A DNA stretch of 64,000 bases from an uncultured Paracoccaceae bacterium (GTDB lineage Bacteria; Pseudomonadota; Alphaproteobacteria; Rhodobacterales; Rhodobacteraceae), in NCBI GenBank assembly GCA_913062865.1, contig CAJXWO010000003.1, forward strand, positions 1 to 64,000, read 5' to 3'. Shown here in pieces: positions 19,919-30,365 of this stretch. The first letter of the stretch is position 1, and the number at the start of each line of letters is the position of its first letter. The translations under genes were made by a program, and so were the position numbers. Below the pieces are notes generated by a model. That model ran no database searches. It was not told the DNA's origin and worked only from the letters and a program-made list of their open reading frames with translations.

Positions 19919-20578
19919 ATGAACTCTCCTATCTTGCAGCTTCTGGTGCTCGCCGGCATCGCTGTTTTCCTGATCCTTCGCCTGAAAAGCGTTCTGGGCA
20001 CACGCGAGGGGTTCGAAAAGCCACCTGCGCCCCGGACACCGGTTCAGAATTCGCGCCGGTCCGAGTTCGAGGTGATCGAAGGCGGGCCCGATCCCGATAT
20101 CGTCGACAATGTCGAAGAGGACAGCCCCGCGGCCGAGGCCCTGGCCAAGATGAAACGGGTCGAACCGTCCTTTGGCGTGACGGACTTTCTGGGCGGAGCC
20201 CGACAGGCTTACGAAATGATCCTGATGGGCTTTGAACGGTCCGAGCTGGGCGGGATCAAGCCGTTCCTGTCCGACGACGTCTATGACAGCTTTGCCGAGG
20301 TGGTCGAGGCGCGCGAGGCCCAAGGTCTGACGATCGAAGCCGAGTTCGTCGGCGTGCGCGAAATGCGCCTGCTGGACGCGACATTCGACGAAGAAGAGCA
20401 ATTGGCCGAGATCACCGTACGGTTCATCGGCGAGCTGACGCAGGTTGTTCGTGACCGGGCCGGCGACATCGTCGAAGGCAGCCTGACGCAGATCAAGCGT
20501 CAGAAAGACGTGTGGACTTTCGCACGCAAGATGGGGATGGACGACCCAAACTGGCAGCTGGTCGCCACGGGCGAATGA
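19919..20578 (+). CDS. Tim44-like/TimA domain protein, membrane-anchored
   Basis: Bacterial relative of the mitochondrial import protein Tim44, common in alphaproteobacteria next to secB/fxsA. The chosen start, MNSPILQLLVLAGIAVFLILRL, gives a single N-terminal membrane helix and 219 residues; the track's start is 29 codons upstream. The Tim44-like domain occupies roughly residues 90-215 (GARQAYEMILMGFERSE, EAEFVGVREMRLLDATF, VTVRFIGELTQ-type strands). Its stop overlaps the mltA start (ATGA). The biochemical role in bacteria is not established; a place in envelope protein biogenesis is inferred from homology and neighbours. Confidence 0.9.
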   Translation: MNSPILQLLVLAGIAVFLILRLKSVLGTREGFEKPPAPRTPVQNSRRSEFEVIEGGPDPDIVDNVEEDSPAAEALAKMKRVEPSFGVTDFLGGARQAYEMILMGFERSELGGIKPFLSDDVYDSFAEVVEAREAQGLTIEAEFVGVREMRLLDATFDEEEQLAEITVRFIGELTQVVRDRAGDIVEGSLTQIKRQKDVWTFARKMGMDDPNWQLVATGE

Positions 20579-21615
20579 TCCGGGCGCTCCGGGCGGCATT
20601 GCTGGCAGGAGGGCTGGCGGTGATGGCCGGACACGCGCAGGCGGACACCACCTACACCATCCTCGATTTTGAGGATCTGGACGGGTGGTCCGCGGATGAT
20701 CACGGCGCGGCCATTGACGTGTTCCTCAACACATGCGCCGACATGGACCGCCCCGACTGGGAAACGCTCTGCGCCCTGGCCAAGGACCAGAAGGATAACG
20801 CCCGCGCCTTTTTCGAACTCTTTTTTCGCCCCGTCCTGATCGAAGACGGGGCGGATGCGCTTTTCACCGGCTATTTTGAACCCGAGCTTGACGGGTCCCG
20901 TTCACCCAGTGCGCGCTATCGCTATCCGCTTTACCGCATGCCGCCCGAGGCCGGTAACGGCATGTGGTTGTCGCGCCGTGCACTTTTGACCAGCGGTGTG
21001 ATAGAGGGGCGCGGGCTAGAGATTGCCTGGGTGGATGATCCGGTGGAGTTGTTCTTTCTCCAGATCCAGGGCTCTGGCCGCGTCCGATTGCCAGATGGCA
21101 GCTACCTGCGCGTCGGATACGGCGGGGCCAATGGGCACCCCTATCGCTCGATTGGTCAGGAACTGGTACGCCGCGGCACCTACGCGCTGCACCAGGTCAG
21201 CGCCGAGGTGATCAAAAACTGGGTGCGCCGCAACCCGGTCGAAGGCCAGGAGCTGCTGTTTCATAACCCGTCCTACGTTTTTTTCCGCGAGGTCAGCGAA
21301 GTCCCCGCCGATCGTGGACCGCTGGGTGCGATGAATCGGTCCGTCACGGCCATGCGCTCCATCGCGGTCGATCCCGCCTTCGTGCCACTTGGGGCGCCGG
21401 TCTGGGTGGAAAAGGACGGCGCCGATCCGATGCGCCGCCTGATGATCGCGCAGGATACGGGCTCGGCCATCAAGGGGGCACAACGGGCCGATATCTTTGT
21501 CGGAACCGGTGATCGGGCAGGTCGCGCCGCAGGTCGGCTTAAGGATCCGGGGCGCATGGTCGTTCTGATGCCGATCCAGCGGGCCTATGCCTTTTTGCCT
21601 GAGAGCGTGCAGTGA
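20575..21615 (+). CDS. mltA: Membrane-bound lytic murein transglycosylase A
   Basis: Cleaves peptidoglycan glycan strands to leave 1,6-anhydromuramic ends. The start MIRALRAALLAGGLAVMAGHAQADTT supplies a Sec signal peptide (cleavage probably after HAQA) without a lipobox, so it may be periplasmic rather than a lipoprotein. The MltA barrel is seen in FTGYFEPELDGSRSP, LQIQGSGRVRLPDG and VGYGGANGHPYRSIG. The C-terminal 3D domain carries DTGSAIKGAQRADIFVG with the catalytic aspartate. It is 346 residues. It overlaps both neighbours by 4 bp, in a tim44-like/mltA/smr transcript. Confidence 0.96.
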   Translation: MIRALRAALLAGGLAVMAGHAQADTTYTILDFEDLDGWSADDHGAAIDVFLNTCADMDRPDWETLCALAKDQKDNARAFFELFFRPVLIEDGADALFTGYFEPELDGSRSPSARYRYPLYRMPPEAGNGMWLSRRALLTSGVIEGRGLEIAWVDDPVELFFLQIQGSGRVRLPDGSYLRVGYGGANGHPYRSIGQELVRRGTYALHQVSAEVIKNWVRRNPVEGQELLFHNPSYVFFREVSEVPADRGPLGAMNRSVTAMRSIAVDPAFVPLGAPVWVEKDGADPMRRLMIAQDTGSAIKGAQRADIFVGTGDRAGRAAGRLKDPGRMVVLMPIQRAYAFLPESVQ

Positions 21616-22196
21616 CCCGGCGCCGCCTGCGCCCGGATGAAATCGAGCTGTGGCGCCGCGTCGCCGACAGTACGGAAAAGCTGCACCCGGAAAAACGGGA
21701 CAGTGCCCCGGTCGCCCGGCCGAAACCCACACCCGTCAAACACCCCAAGCCCCATCTCCAGCCGTTTCGCGTGGGCGAAAAGGCCCCGCAGACCCGCGAC
21801 GGACACGACGTTCTGCCAGGCATTTCAGAACGCCTGGCCAAAAGCCCGCTGCATATGGACAAGAAGGCGTTCACCCGGATGAAGCGGGGCAAGCTCCTGC
21901 CCGAGGACAAGATCGACCTGCACGGCATGACGCTGGATCAGGCCCATCCGGCTTTGGTGTCCTTCATCCTCTCCGCCCATGCGGCGCAGATGCGGCTGGT
22001 GCTGGTCATCACAGGCAAGGGCAAATCGAGCCACGATCATGGCCCCATTCCCCAGCGCAAGGGGGTGTTGAAGCATCAGGTGCCGCAATGGCTGTCCATG
22101 CCGCCGCTCAGCCAGGCGGTGCTGCAAGTGTCAGAGGCGCACCTGAAACACGGCGGCACGGGTGCATATTACGTCTATCTACGCCGCCGCCGGTAG
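21612..22196 (+). CDS. Smr domain protein
   Basis: 194-residue protein with a charged, low-complexity N-terminal half (proline- and lysine-rich up to about residue 75) and a C-terminal Smr domain: KIDLHGMTLDQAH, then LVLVITGKGKS and the end YYVYLRRRR. Smr domains nick or cut nucleic acids; stand-alone small ones like this are often linked to RNA cleavage or repair, but no specific role is assigned. The start is a GTG overlapping the mltA stop (GTGA). Its last 18 bp overlap the 3' end of the convergent MFS gene. Confidence 0.93.
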   Translation: MTRRRLRPDEIELWRRVADSTEKLHPEKRDSAPVARPKPTPVKHPKPHLQPFRVGEKAPQTRDGHDVLPGISERLAKSPLHMDKKAFTRMKRGKLLPEDKIDLHGMTLDQAHPALVSFILSAHAAQMRLVLVITGKGKSSHDHGPIPQRKGVLKHQVPQWLSMPPLSQAVLQVSEAHLKHGGTGAYYVYLRRRR

Positions 22197-23402
22197 CGCG
22201 GGCCGTGCGCGAGTGACACCGATCCACATCATCACGCTGGCAAAGACGAAATAGGCCGCGATGCCCAGGAATTGCATTTCGATCCCAACGCCCAGATCAA
22301 TCAGTACCCCGGTCACCCCCGGCCCGATGGCCGAGCCGAAGACCATGACCGCCGCCGCCATCGCCTTGATCGCGCCCAGATGCCCCGTCCCGTAAAACTC
22401 GGCCCAGAACGCATTGGGCAAGGTCGAATTTGCCCCCGTGGTCAGGCCCAGCAGGACGAAACCCGGTAGCGCGGCCCAAGGGGTCGACGCGGTGGCGAAG
22501 ACGACAAAGGCACCCACCATGGGCAATTGGAAAAACGGGATCAGCCGCGCGGTGCCTACCCGGTCGAGCAGCCAGCCGGACAGCACCATCGACCCGATCC
22601 CGACCGCGGTATAGATCGGGAACATCGCAACCAGTTCCACATGCGCCCAGCCTTTGACCTCGGCCATGTGAACCTGTTGGAAAAAGAACGCGGTGTTGAA
22701 AGCAGCGGGGCCAAGTAGCGCGGGCACCATGAACCAGAACAGCCAATGCCGGAACGCCTCGGTCCGCCGCCAATGGCGCGCGTTCATCCCGACAGACTGG
22801 TTTTCCGCAGCCATGGATTGCGGCGTGCGTTCTGTCCTGAGAAGCATCAGAAGGGCCGGGATACCCGCCAGGGCGATCAGCGCCGCCGCTCCCCACAAGA
22901 GCCGCCAATCATAAAGCGCCAGAAGCGCCACGAAGATCACCGGCAACAGCGCCTCGCCCAGGGCAAAACCCAGCGTGGCGACTGACAGCGCCTTGCCCCG
23001 CGTGGCGACGAACCAGCGCGCCATGGCCACCATCGCGATATGGCTGGTCATCCCTTGCCCTGCAAAGCGCAACAGGAAGATCACCCCCGGCAGCATCCAC
23101 GCGGCGGGCACGCTTGCCATCGACAGGCAAGCCAGCGCCAATAGGCACAGCACCACTGCCCCCAGCGCCCGGGCGCGGAACCGGTCGGTCAGCGACCCAG
23201 CCCAGATCATCACGACGGCAGAGACCGTCGTGCCCAGCGTGTAAATCCCACCCCAGGCACCGTGCGACAGGGTGAAAGTCTCGCGGATCTCGCCCGCAAA
23301 GACCGAGATAAAAAAGGTCTGGCCAAAGCTCGACAAGAATGTCAGCAGCATCCCTGCCGTAAGCCACGGCGCATTCTCGCGCAGAAATCGCAACGTTCCC
23401 AT
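22179..23402 (-). CDS. Major facilitator superfamily permease
   Basis: 407-residue integral membrane protein with about 12 hydrophobic segments in two halves separated by a hydrophilic loop near residue 205 (TERTPQSMAAENQSVG). The loop between helices 2 and 3 has the MFS signature (GSLTDRFRARALG). The nearest resemblance is to the monocarboxylate/oxalate-formate-type MFS group, judged by overall pattern only; the substrate cannot be told. No regulator or enzyme nearby gives a hint. It is followed by the Smr gene on the opposite strand with an overlap. Confidence 0.85.
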   Translation of the reverse strand: MGTLRFLRENAPWLTAGMLLTFLSSFGQTFFISVFAGEIRETFTLSHGAWGGIYTLGTTVSAVVMIWAGSLTDRFRARALGAVVLCLLALACLSMASVPAAWMLPGVIFLLRFAGQGMTSHIAMVAMARWFVATRGKALSVATLGFALGEALLPVIFVALLALYDWRLLWGAAALIALAGIPALLMLLRTERTPQSMAAENQSVGMNARHWRRTEAFRHWLFWFMVPALLGPAAFNTAFFFQQVHMAEVKGWAHVELVAMFPIYTAVGIGSMVLSGWLLDRVGTARLIPFFQLPMVGAFVVFATASTPWAALPGFVLLGLTTGANSTLPNAFWAEFYGTGHLGAIKAMAAAVMVFGSAIGPGVTGVLIDLGVGIEMQFLGIAAYFVFASVMMWIGVTRARPALPAAA

Positions 23403-23441
23403 GGGCGCAGCTTTCGGTCAGCGCCCCGCGCCCCGCAAGCG

Positions 23442-24545
23442 CTAATTCTGCAGGACCAGCCCGGGCGACAGGATCAGCTGCGTGGCGTTCCGCACGGTCA
23501 GCACCGTCCCGGGCAAGAGGCCCGATTGCCCCGCGCGGTCTTGCTGGAACGCGGCGTCCAGATCGCGCGCCCGGCTCAGAAGCTGGATCAGCGCGGGCGA
23601 GGTGCCGGCCGTGAAATGGTTGAGCGGCCCGCCGTCAAAGGCGCTGATATCCACCAGCGTCACCGGCAGGTTAGCCACCTCTTCCGCCTTGTTGAGTGAC
23701 CCGAGGCGGTTCGTCACCCCTGTGAGCCGCGCCGAAAGCCGCAGCGCCCGGTCCCGTTCGGAGACGAAGATGGCAAAGGGGCGCGGCAGCGCCGCGAACC
23801 GGTCCGCCTGCGTCTTGAACAGATCGACGGCGATATCGGGCGAAATCAGGATCACCCCGCTCAGGTTGCGCCGCGCCCAGCCGGGATCGGCGATCTCGAT
23901 CTGGCGCAGGGTTTCCATGATCAGAAGCGTGCCCATGGAATGCCCGACAAGCAGAGTACGCTCGGGCCCCGCGGCGGCAACCTCGCGCAGGGTCCTCTCG
24001 AACCCGTCGCGTGCCATCAGCACCGAGTCGCGGTCATGGACATAGCCTAGCGGGTTGGTGGCGCTGGGCCACGAGAAATGCATCGCCGCCCCCGGCAATT
24101 CGAAATCACGCATGATCTGGGCCATGCGGAACGCGCCATCGGCGAAACTGTTGTTGTAGCCATGGACGAAAATCGTGGTCTCCCGCTCGGTCGGCGGAAG
24201 CCCTGTCAGCGCATCGCGCAGGGCAGCGCGAAAAGCGGTCTCGCCGGGCAGGCGCTCCTGCCCGGCCATCACGAAATGTCGTTCCGGATCTGGGTTCGCG
24301 TGGCCCACGCGCATCCGTCCGGGGCGGTGTTCAGGTGGAACAGTGACGGTCAGGTCAAGGAAACTGACCTCGGCCTGGCGGTCACGCCCGAAAATACCGG
24401 CCTGGGTTTCGACTCGGGTCGTCGCGGTCAGAATGCGGTAGGGCGTGCCGATCTGGGTGGCAAAGGGCACCAAAGGCGCCGCGGTGCGGTCGGTGCAGGC
24501 GGCACCGAACATCACCAGAAGAACCAGACCGATACGGATCACCAG
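23442..24545 (-). CDS. Alpha/beta hydrolase of the DUF900 type, probable lipoprotein
   Basis: Starting at the GTG at 24545 (M-IRIGLVLLVMFGAACTDR) gives a compact signal peptide with a lipobox-like GAAC, and a purine run CGGGGGTG lies just upstream; the track's ATG 15 codons earlier would bury this signal. The 367-residue protein shows DUF900 features: TIFVHGYNNSFADGAFR, the nucleophile elbow LLVGHSMGTLL, then VILISPDIAVDLF and a late histidine region (GPLNHFTAGTSP). Likely an esterase or lipase-like enzyme in the periplasm; substrate unknown. It follows hslU by about 50 bp. Confidence 0.85.
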   Translation of the reverse strand: MVIRIGLVLLVMFGAACTDRTAAPLVPFATQIGTPYRILTATTRVETQAGIFGRDRQAEVSFLDLTVTVPPEHRPGRMRVGHANPDPERHFVMAGQERLPGETAFRAALRDALTGLPPTERETTIFVHGYNNSFADGAFRMAQIMRDFELPGAAMHFSWPSATNPLGYVHDRDSVLMARDGFERTLREVAAAGPERTLLVGHSMGTLLIMETLRQIEIADPGWARRNLSGVILISPDIAVDLFKTQADRFAALPRPFAIFVSERDRALRLSARLTGVTNRLGSLNKAEEVANLPVTLVDISAFDGGPLNHFTAGTSPALIQLLSRARDLDAAFQQDRAGQSGLLPGTVLTVRNATQLILSPGLVLQN

Positions 24546-24597
24546 CGCACCCCCGAAACACGTCAGGGCCTGCCATAGCGGGAATGGCAACGGGTTG

Positions 24598-25908
24598 CTA
24601 CAGGACGTAACGGCTCATGTCGGCGGATTTCGCCAGCGCGCCGATATTGCGGTCGACGAACTCGGCATCGACCGTGATCTCGGTTCCGGACTGGTCGGGC
24701 GCTGTAAAGGACAGCTCTTCGAACACCCGCTCCATCACGGTGTAAAGCCGCCGCGCGCCGATATTCTCGACCGACTGGTTCACCTCCGCCGCGATGCGGG
24801 CCAGCGCCGCGATGCCGTCTTCGGTGAAGGTCACGGTCACCTCTTCGGTGGCCATAAGCGCGGTGTATTGGCGGGTCAGCGCATTATCTGTTTCGGTCAG
24901 GATGCGCACAAAGTCCTCTTCGGTGAGCGCGCGCAGCTCCACGCGGATCGGCAGACGGCCCTGCAACTCGGGCAAAAGATCCGAGGGTTTGGCGATATGA
25001 AACGCGCCCGAGGCGATGAAGAGGATATGATCGGTCTTGACCGGTCCGTGCTTGGTGCTGACGGTCGTACCCTCGATCAGCGGCAGCAGGTCGCGCTGCA
25101 CGCCTTCGCGGCTCACATCGCCGCCCTTCACGTCGGACCGCGCGCAGACCTTGTCGATCTCGTCAAGGAACACGATGCCGTTCTGTTCCACGGCCTCAAG
25201 TGCTGCGGCGCGCACGGCCTCGTCATCCAGAAGCTTATCGGCCTCTTCCCCGATCAGGATCTCGTAGCTTTCCGCCACACTCAGCCGCTTGCGCGTGGTG
25301 CGCTGGCCGAAGGCTTTGCCGAAGATATCGCCCAGGTTCATCATGCCGCCCATATTCGCACCAGGCTGACCCGGCATTTCGAACATGGGCATCTGCGGCC
25401 CGGTATCGGCCAGGTCGAGCTCGATCATGGTGTCGTCCAGCTCGCCCGCGCGCAGTTTCTTGCGGAACATCTCGCGCGTGCCCTCGCGCGCGTCTTCGCC
25501 AGCAATCGCGGCAATTACCCGGTCTTCGGCCGCCTGGTGCGCGCGGGCCTTCACATCCTCGCGCATGTGCTCGCGCGTCATGGCGATAGAGGTATCCATC
25601 AGATCGCGGATGATCTGTTCCACGTCCCGGCCGACATAACCCACTTCGGTGAACTTGGTGGCCTCGACCTTGATGAAGGGCGCGCGGGCCAGCTTGGCAA
25701 GGCGGCGGCTGATCTCGGTCTTGCCGACGCCGGTCGGGCCGATCATCAGGATGTTCTTGGGATAGACCTCGTCTCGCAGATTGTCCGCCAGCTGCTTGCG
25801 CCGCCACCGGTTGCGCAGGGCGACGGCGACCGCCCGCTTGGCATCTTTCTGCCCGATGATGAAGCGGTCCAGCTCATGGACGATTTCGCGGGGGGTGAGG
25901 TCGGTCAT
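24598..25908 (-). CDS. hslU: ATP-dependent protease ATPase subunit HslU (ClpY)
   Basis: AAA+ unfoldase that feeds substrates to HslV. The 436 residues have the Walker A motif [15 protein letters not shown] at 57-71, the I-domain insertion in the middle ([22 protein letters not shown]), Walker [11 protein letters not shown] and the C-terminal [17 protein letters not shown] with the final SRYVL that inserts into HslV. It lies 59 bp after hslV, with two palindromes between them. Confidence 0.97.
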   Translation of the reverse strand: MTDLTPREIVHELDRFIIGQKDAKRAVAVALRNRWRRKQLADNLRDEVYPKNILMIGPTGVGKTEISRRLAKLARAPFIKVEATKFTEVGYVGRDVEQIIRDLMDTSIAMTREHMREDVKARAHQAAEDRVIAAIAGEDAREGTREMFRKKLRAGELDDTMIELDLADTGPQMPMFEMPGQPGANMGGMMNLGDIFGKAFGQRTTRKRLSVAESYEILIGEEADKLLDDEAVRAAALEAVEQNGIVFLDEIDKVCARSDVKGGDVSREGVQRDLLPLIEGTTVSTKHGPVKTDHILFIASGAFHIAKPSDLLPELQGRLPIRVELRALTEEDFVRILTETDNALTRQYTALMATEEVTVTFTEDGIAALARIAAEVNQSVENIGARRLYTVMERVFEELSFTAPDQSGTEITVDAEFVDRNIGALAKSADMSRYVL

Positions 25909-25923
25909 ATGATTTCCTTGGTG

Positions 25924-25947
25924 CCAAAATTCTTGCGAGAATTTTGG
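25924..25947. repeat. Palindrome 1 between hslV and hslU
   Basis: CCAAAATTCT-TGCG-AGAATTTTGG is a perfect 10-bp inverted repeat. It is AT-rich compared with its surroundings and lies inside the hslV-hslU transcript. Confidence 0.8.
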
Positions 25948-25971
25948 TAAGAGTTTCCGGAAAACTCTTAC
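25947..25971. repeat. Palindrome 2 overlapping the hslV stop
   Basis: GTAAGAGTTT-CCGGA-AAACTCTTAC forms a 10-bp inverted repeat that directly abuts palindrome 1 and extends over the hslV stop codon (25968-25970). Neither palindrome is followed by a T-run. Confidence 0.8.
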
Positions 25972-26537
25972 CCGCCCAGACGTTCGACGGTCAGGTTTCC
26001 GTTCGTATACACACAGATATCCGACGCGATCGCCATGGCACGGCGGGCGATCTCTTCGGCGCCCAGGTCCGTGTCCATCATCGCCCGGCCAGCGGCGAGG
26101 GCATAGTTGCCGCCCGATCCGATGGCGGTCACGTCGTGTTCGGGCTCCAGCACGTCGCCCGCGCCGGTGATGACATACATCTGCGCCCCGTCCGACACGA
26201 TCAGCATCGCCTCGAGCTTTTGCAGGTACTTGTCAGTGCGCCAGTCCTTGGCCAGTTCCACGCAGGCGCGCTGCAACTGGCCCGGCGTCGCCTCGAGCTT
26301 GGCCTCGAGCCGTTCGAGCAGGGTGAACGCATCCGCGGTCGATCCGGCAAATCCCGCGATCACATCATAGCCGCCCGGCGACAGGCGGCGCACCTTGCGT
26401 GCGGTGCCCTTGATCACGGTCTGGCCCAAGCTCACCTGCCCGTCGCCCGCAATGACCACCTCGCCACCTTTCTTGACGCCGATGATGGTCGTGCCGTGCC
26501 AGCCGGGAAAATCGCTGTCTGCTATGCACTGCGTCAT
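25968..26537 (-). CDS. hslV: ATP-dependent protease peptidase subunit HslV (ClpQ)
   Basis: Threonine peptidase forming the proteolytic core of HslUV. The 189 residues start [15 protein letters not shown], a short propeptide expected to be removed before the catalytic Thr16 ([23 protein letters not shown]). The rest ([31 protein letters not shown]) is the standard HslV fold. It precedes hslU on the minus strand and follows the trxA terminator. Confidence 0.96.
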   Translation of the reverse strand: MTQCIADSDFPGWHGTTIIGVKKGGEVVIAGDGQVSLGQTVIKGTARKVRRLSPGGYDVIAGFAGSTADAFTLLERLEAKLEATPGQLQRACVELAKDWRTDKYLQKLEAMLIVSDGAQMYVITGAGDVLEPEHDVTAIGSGGNYALAAGRAMMDTDLGAEEIARRAMAIASDICVYTNGNLTVERLGG

Positions 26538-26590
26538 GGGGGCCTCCTCTGGTTGACACCCGATATGGGACGCGGATGCGCAAACGACAA

Positions 26591-26612
26591 GGGCGCCCGC
26601 ATGGGGCGCCCC
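26591..26612 (-). terminator. Probable terminator of trxA
   Basis: On the minus strand a GC-rich hairpin (GGGCGCC paired with GGCGCCC around a short loop) is followed by TTGTCGTTTG. It is the first hairpin after the trxA stop and before hslV. Confidence 0.6.
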
Positions 26613-26635
26613 TGGCAGTCACGGATCACATGCGA

Positions 26636-26956
26636 TCAGATCGACTCTTCGATCCAGCTTTGCAGCGCGGCCTTGGGCGCAGCGCCGGCGCGGTTCGAAA
26701 TCACCTGGCCGTCCTTGAAGATGAACAGCGCGGGGATGCCGCGCACACCCATGGCGGCGGCGGTGTTGGGGTTCTGGTCCACGTCCACCTTGGCGATCTT
26801 GACCTTGCCGTCCATCTCGGACGACAGCTCTTCCAGTGCCGGGCCGATCTGCTTGCACGGGCCGCACCATTCGGCCCAGAAATCCACCACGACGGGGATA
26901 TCGGAGTTCTTCACCTCGGTATCGAAGGTGTCATCGGTCACTGCAACGGTCGCCAT
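26636..26956 (-). CDS. trxA: Thioredoxin
   Basis: General thiol-disulfide reductant. Starting at [11 protein letters not shown] (26956) gives 106 residues with the WCGPC active site at 30-34, the buried [10 protein letters not shown] strand and the cis-proline GIPALFIF. It is upstream of hslV and downstream of addA on the same strand, with its own candidate terminator. Confidence 0.98.
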   Translation of the reverse strand: MATVAVTDDTFDTEVKNSDIPVVVDFWAEWCGPCKQIGPALEELSSEMDGKVKIAKVDVDQNPNTAAAMGVRGIPALFIFKDGQVISNRAGAAPKAALQSWIEESI

Positions 26957-27017
26957 CGGGCTTCTCCTGTTTGCCAAATATCTTGAGGGCGGAAGGTATG
27001 GACCCCGCCAGACAAGG

Positions 27018-30000
27018 TCAAGACAGCCCGGCGCGCTGCAAGCTCTCGTGAACGATGCGTTCGGGAAGCCACATGAGGCTGTTCGTCCGGGTCCAGAGGA
27101 TCGCGGTGTCGATCTGTCGGTCGGGATAGATCCCGGCCAGCGCGTGGGCATAGGCGCCCATCTGGCGCAAGAGACCCTCGGGGCAGGTTTCGGGCGTGTC
27201 GGGCACCACGGCATTCGTCTTGAAATCGACCGCGCGTACCCGATCGTCCGCGATCATCAGCCTGTCGATCGTACCCACGAGTCGGCGCCCACCCAGCTCT
27301 GCGCTGACCGGGACCTCGGCCAGCGCGTCATCGGCAAAGATCCAAGCCAGCTGCGGATGTGTCAGAACTGCGCGCGCCTCCGACAGGATGTCGTCCCGTT
27401 CGGCGGGATCCGTGTCGAACGCCGCTAGGATCACGCGCGTGGCCTCTGGCCAGTCGGACGGGGGCATGGCCGGCAGCCGCTCAAGCAGCAGGTGTACCAT
27501 GGTGCCGCGCAGCTTGGCACGCGCGTCGTCAAGTCCCTCGGCCCCGGGCAAGGCCTTGGCGCCGCCCAGATCCGACGGGCTGAGAAGATCCGGCGCCGGT
27601 TCGACCGGCGGGGCGGGTGACCGGAACCGGGCGGGTAGCGTGACGTCCGGACCGGTCTTGGATTGTTGCTCGGTCATGGGCAGGTCGACCCACTGCCCTT
27701 CCTCCAGCCGCAGACCATTGTCGAAGGGAAACGCGAAGGGCAGTCCGCCCGCATGGCCCAGCGCTGCGGCGACCCGGCTGTGCCAATCTTCGCCCTCCTT
27801 GTCGACCTCGCCCGCGCCGCAGACGATCAGCCAGCTTTCCGCGCGGGTCATGGCGACGTAAAGCAACCGGTCCCGTTCATCGCGATCCGCCGCCACCCGA
27901 TCATCCCTGGCCCGGACCATCGGGGCCGGCAGATCATCCTTGCCCATGCGCCAGACCGGTGTGCCGTCGATGCCGAGGATCCGGTCGCGCATTTGGTCCT
28001 GCCGCTTTGCGCTGTCGGGCAGGATGACGATCGGCGCCTCGAGCCCCTTGGCCCCGTGCACGGTCATCACGCGCAGCTTGTCGCCCGCGCCCTCCATCTG
28101 CCGCTTGATCTCCAGCTCGTCGGCGACCGCCCATTCCAGGAATCCGGTCAGGCTGGGCACGTTGCTGCGTTCATAGGAGAGCGCCTGGGCCAGAAGCGCA
28201 TCGATCCCGTCCTCGGCCTCGTCGCCCAACCGGGCGATCAGATGCTTGCGCCCTTCATGCCGGGTCAGGATCCGTTCGATCAAATCGAAGGGCCGCAGGA
28301 AGTCGGCCTGTCCACGCAGATCGTCGAGCACAGCCATCACGCCGGGATATTCGTCTCTGTTCCGGCGCAACTCGGGCCACAGGTGATCGCTTTTGCGCGG
28401 TTGGGCCAGGCGATACAGGTCATCCTCGGACCAGCCGAAAAGCGGTGATTTCAGTACGGTGGCCAGCGACAGGCTGTCCTCGGGCGTGGCGAGAAAGGAC
28501 AAGAGCGCAATCAGGTCGCGCACCGCGATCTCGGCCCCGACCTTGAGCCGGTCGGCACCGGCCACGGGCAGGTCGGCCTGTTTGCAGGCTCGGATGATCT
28601 CGTGAAACAAAAGGCTGCGCTTCTGGACCAGGATCATCACGTCGCCCGCGGTGATCGGCCGGGCCGATTGCCCGTCATCGGCTGGCAGGGGTGTCCCGAT
28701 CATGGCCTTGAGCTGTGCGGCGATCCGTTCGGCCAGTTGCACGGCATGGTGGTGCGCGCCGGGTCGGTCGACGGGGTCGAACCAGGGGCTGTCCTCGGGC
28801 TCTTCGGTCTTGTCGATCATGGGCCAAAGGTCGACCCGGCCAGGCTTGTCGGATTTGAAGGCCCGGTGCGCCGCATCCGAGAACCCGGCCCGTTTGCGCC
28901 CCCGGAAACAGGCATCGACGGTGCGCAGGATCGCCCCGGCCGAGCGGAACGAGTACGCCAGCTGCCTGTCCCAGAGTCTGTCACCCACGGCCGCAAGCCC
29001 TGTGCCGAACTCATCCTGCATCCGGTCGAAACCACCGGGATCCGCCCCGTGAAACGAGTAGATCGACTGTTTCTTGTCCCCCACGACGAAGATCGTGCGC
29101 TCGACATCGGACCGGGCCCCCTCGCCCGCAGTGAACTCTTGCGCCAGCTTTCGGATCACGTCCCATTGCGCGGGGCTGGTGTCCTGCGCCTCGTCGACCA
29201 GGATGTGGTCGATTCCGCCATCGAGCCGGAACAGAACCCAGGCCGCGACCGCCGGATCGGACAGGAGCCGTCGCGCGCGCAGGATCAGATCATCGAAATC
29301 GAGCCAGCCACGCGCCTCTTTCCGTGCTTCGTACAACGGCAGGAACGCCGCGGCAAAGCGGTGTAGACCAGCGGTTTTCCGGGCCGCCGCCAAGGCGATG
29401 CGCGTGTCGCGCGCGGCTTCGATCCGCAGCATGAACTGCTCCAGTCGGTCCAGCAGCGCGGGTGCCATCCTGCCCCGAGTGCCCTTGGTCGGAACAGAGC
29501 CTATCTTAGACGAAAACGGATCTGCTGCTTTAGAACCAGTCAGAAATGCAGATTCCAGGACAGGCAAGACCGATAGATCGCAGGCCAACGCCTCTCGCAG
29601 CTTGGCGGCCAGCTTCACATCGTTTGAACTGCCATTGGCCGAGACCTCGGCCACATCCTGCAATAGCGATGGCTCGTCGCCCAGGAACACTTGCGCCTCG
29701 AGAGTGGACTCGTCCATGCCGACAGGAACCCCCAAAAGACGGCGAGCGCCGTCAAGATCCAGGATCGGATCAAAGGCTTCGCGCTGGGCGGCAATGGCCG
29801 CCGCCAGCCCGTCAAAATCGCCATCGCCCATCGTGTCGGCCATCGCGGCGACCACGTCACGATGCGGACCCTTGGCCATCTCTTCCAGGATATCCTCGCG
29901 CAACAGCGCCGTCGTGCGCTCTTCCATCTCGGTGAATTGCGGGCTGACCCCGGCTTCGAGCGGGAAGCGCCGAAGCAGCGCGGCGCAGAATGAATGGATT

Positions 30001-30365
30001 GTCTGGATCTTGAGCCCGCCGGGCGTCTCGATTGCGCGGGCAAAAAGCGTGCGCGCCATCGCGATCCGCTCGGCGCTCAGGTCGCCCTCTTCCCCAAGCT
30101 GAGACAGCTCTGCGCGCAGGTCCGCCTTGGGCAGCATCGCCCATGCCCCGAGCCTGCGGAACAGGCGGTTCTGCATCTCGCTTGCCGCAGCCTTGGTGTA
30201 GGTCAGGCACAGGATATGCTGGGGCGACACGCCGTTCAGCAAAAGCCGCGCCACCCGGTCCGTCAGCACGCGGGTCTTGCCCGACCCGGCATTTGCCGAC
30301 AGCCAGGTTGAGGCATCCGGACGGGCAGCCTGAACCTGCGCCTCGGTCGCGTCGTCCCGTCTCAT
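27018..30365 (-). CDS. addA: Double-strand break repair helicase-nuclease AddA (alphaproteobacterial type)
   Basis: UvrD-like helicase subunit that with AddB processes double-strand breaks for RecA loading, replacing RecBCD. The start [19 protein letters not shown] (30365) gives 1,115 residues. Motif [12 protein letters not shown], lies near residue 25. [15 protein letters not shown] is the DExx motif, and [17 protein letters not shown] lies in the C-terminal helicase half. A RecB-type nuclease domain sits at the end ([12 protein letters not shown]). It overlaps addB by 4 bp (ATGA). Confidence 0.96.
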   Translation of the reverse strand: MRRDDATEAQVQAARPDASTWLSANAGSGKTRVLTDRVARLLLNGVSPQHILCLTYTKAAASEMQNRLFRRLGAWAMLPKADLRAELSQLGEEGDLSAERIAMARTLFARAIETPGGLKIQTIHSFCAALLRRFPLEAGVSPQFTEMEERTTALLREDILEEMAKGPHRDVVAAMADTMGDGDFDGLAAAIAAQREAFDPILDLDGARRLLGVPVGMDESTLEAQVFLGDEPSLLQDVAEVSANGSSNDVKLAAKLREALACDLSVLPVLESAFLTGSKAADPFSSKIGSVPTKGTRGRMAPALLDRLEQFMLRIEAARDTRIALAAARKTAGLHRFAAAFLPLYEARKEARGWLDFDDLILRARRLLSDPAVAAWVLFRLDGGIDHILVDEAQDTSPAQWDVIRKLAQEFTAGEGARSDVERTIFVVGDKKQSIYSFHGADPGGFDRMQDEFGTGLAAVGDRLWDRQLAYSFRSAGAILRTVDACFRGRKRAGFSDAAHRAFKSDKPGRVDLWPMIDKTEEPEDSPWFDPVDRPGAHHHAVQLAERIAAQLKAMIGTPLPADDGQSARPITAGDVMILVQKRSLLFHEIIRACKQADLPVAGADRLKVGAEIAVRDLIALLSFLATPEDSLSLATVLKSPLFGWSEDDLYRLAQPRKSDHLWPELRRNRDEYPGVMAVLDDLRGQADFLRPFDLIERILTRHEGRKHLIARLGDEAEDGIDALLAQALSYERSNVPSLTGFLEWAVADELEIKRQMEGAGDKLRVMTVHGAKGLEAPIVILPDSAKRQDQMRDRILGIDGTPVWRMGKDDLPAPMVRARDDRVAADRDERDRLLYVAMTRAESWLIVCGAGEVDKEGEDWHSRVAAALGHAGGLPFAFPFDNGLRLEEGQWVDLPMTEQQSKTGPDVTLPARFRSPAPPVEPAPDLLSPSDLGGAKALPGAEGLDDARAKLRGTMVHLLLERLPAMPPSDWPEATRVILAAFDTDPAERDDILSEARAVLTHPQLAWIFADDALAEVPVSAELGGRRLVGTIDRLMIADDRVRAVDFKTNAVVPDTPETCPEGLLRQMGAYAHALAGIYPDRQIDTAILWTRTNSLMWLPERIVHESLQRAGLS

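Noticed and set aside
24445-25950. 501-codon plus-strand frame opposite hslU
   Set aside because: Shadow of hslU, which is fully conserved on the minus strand.
26576-26986. Plus-strand ORFs over trxA
   Set aside because: They are antisense to trxA, which carries an exact WCGPC active site and normal length.
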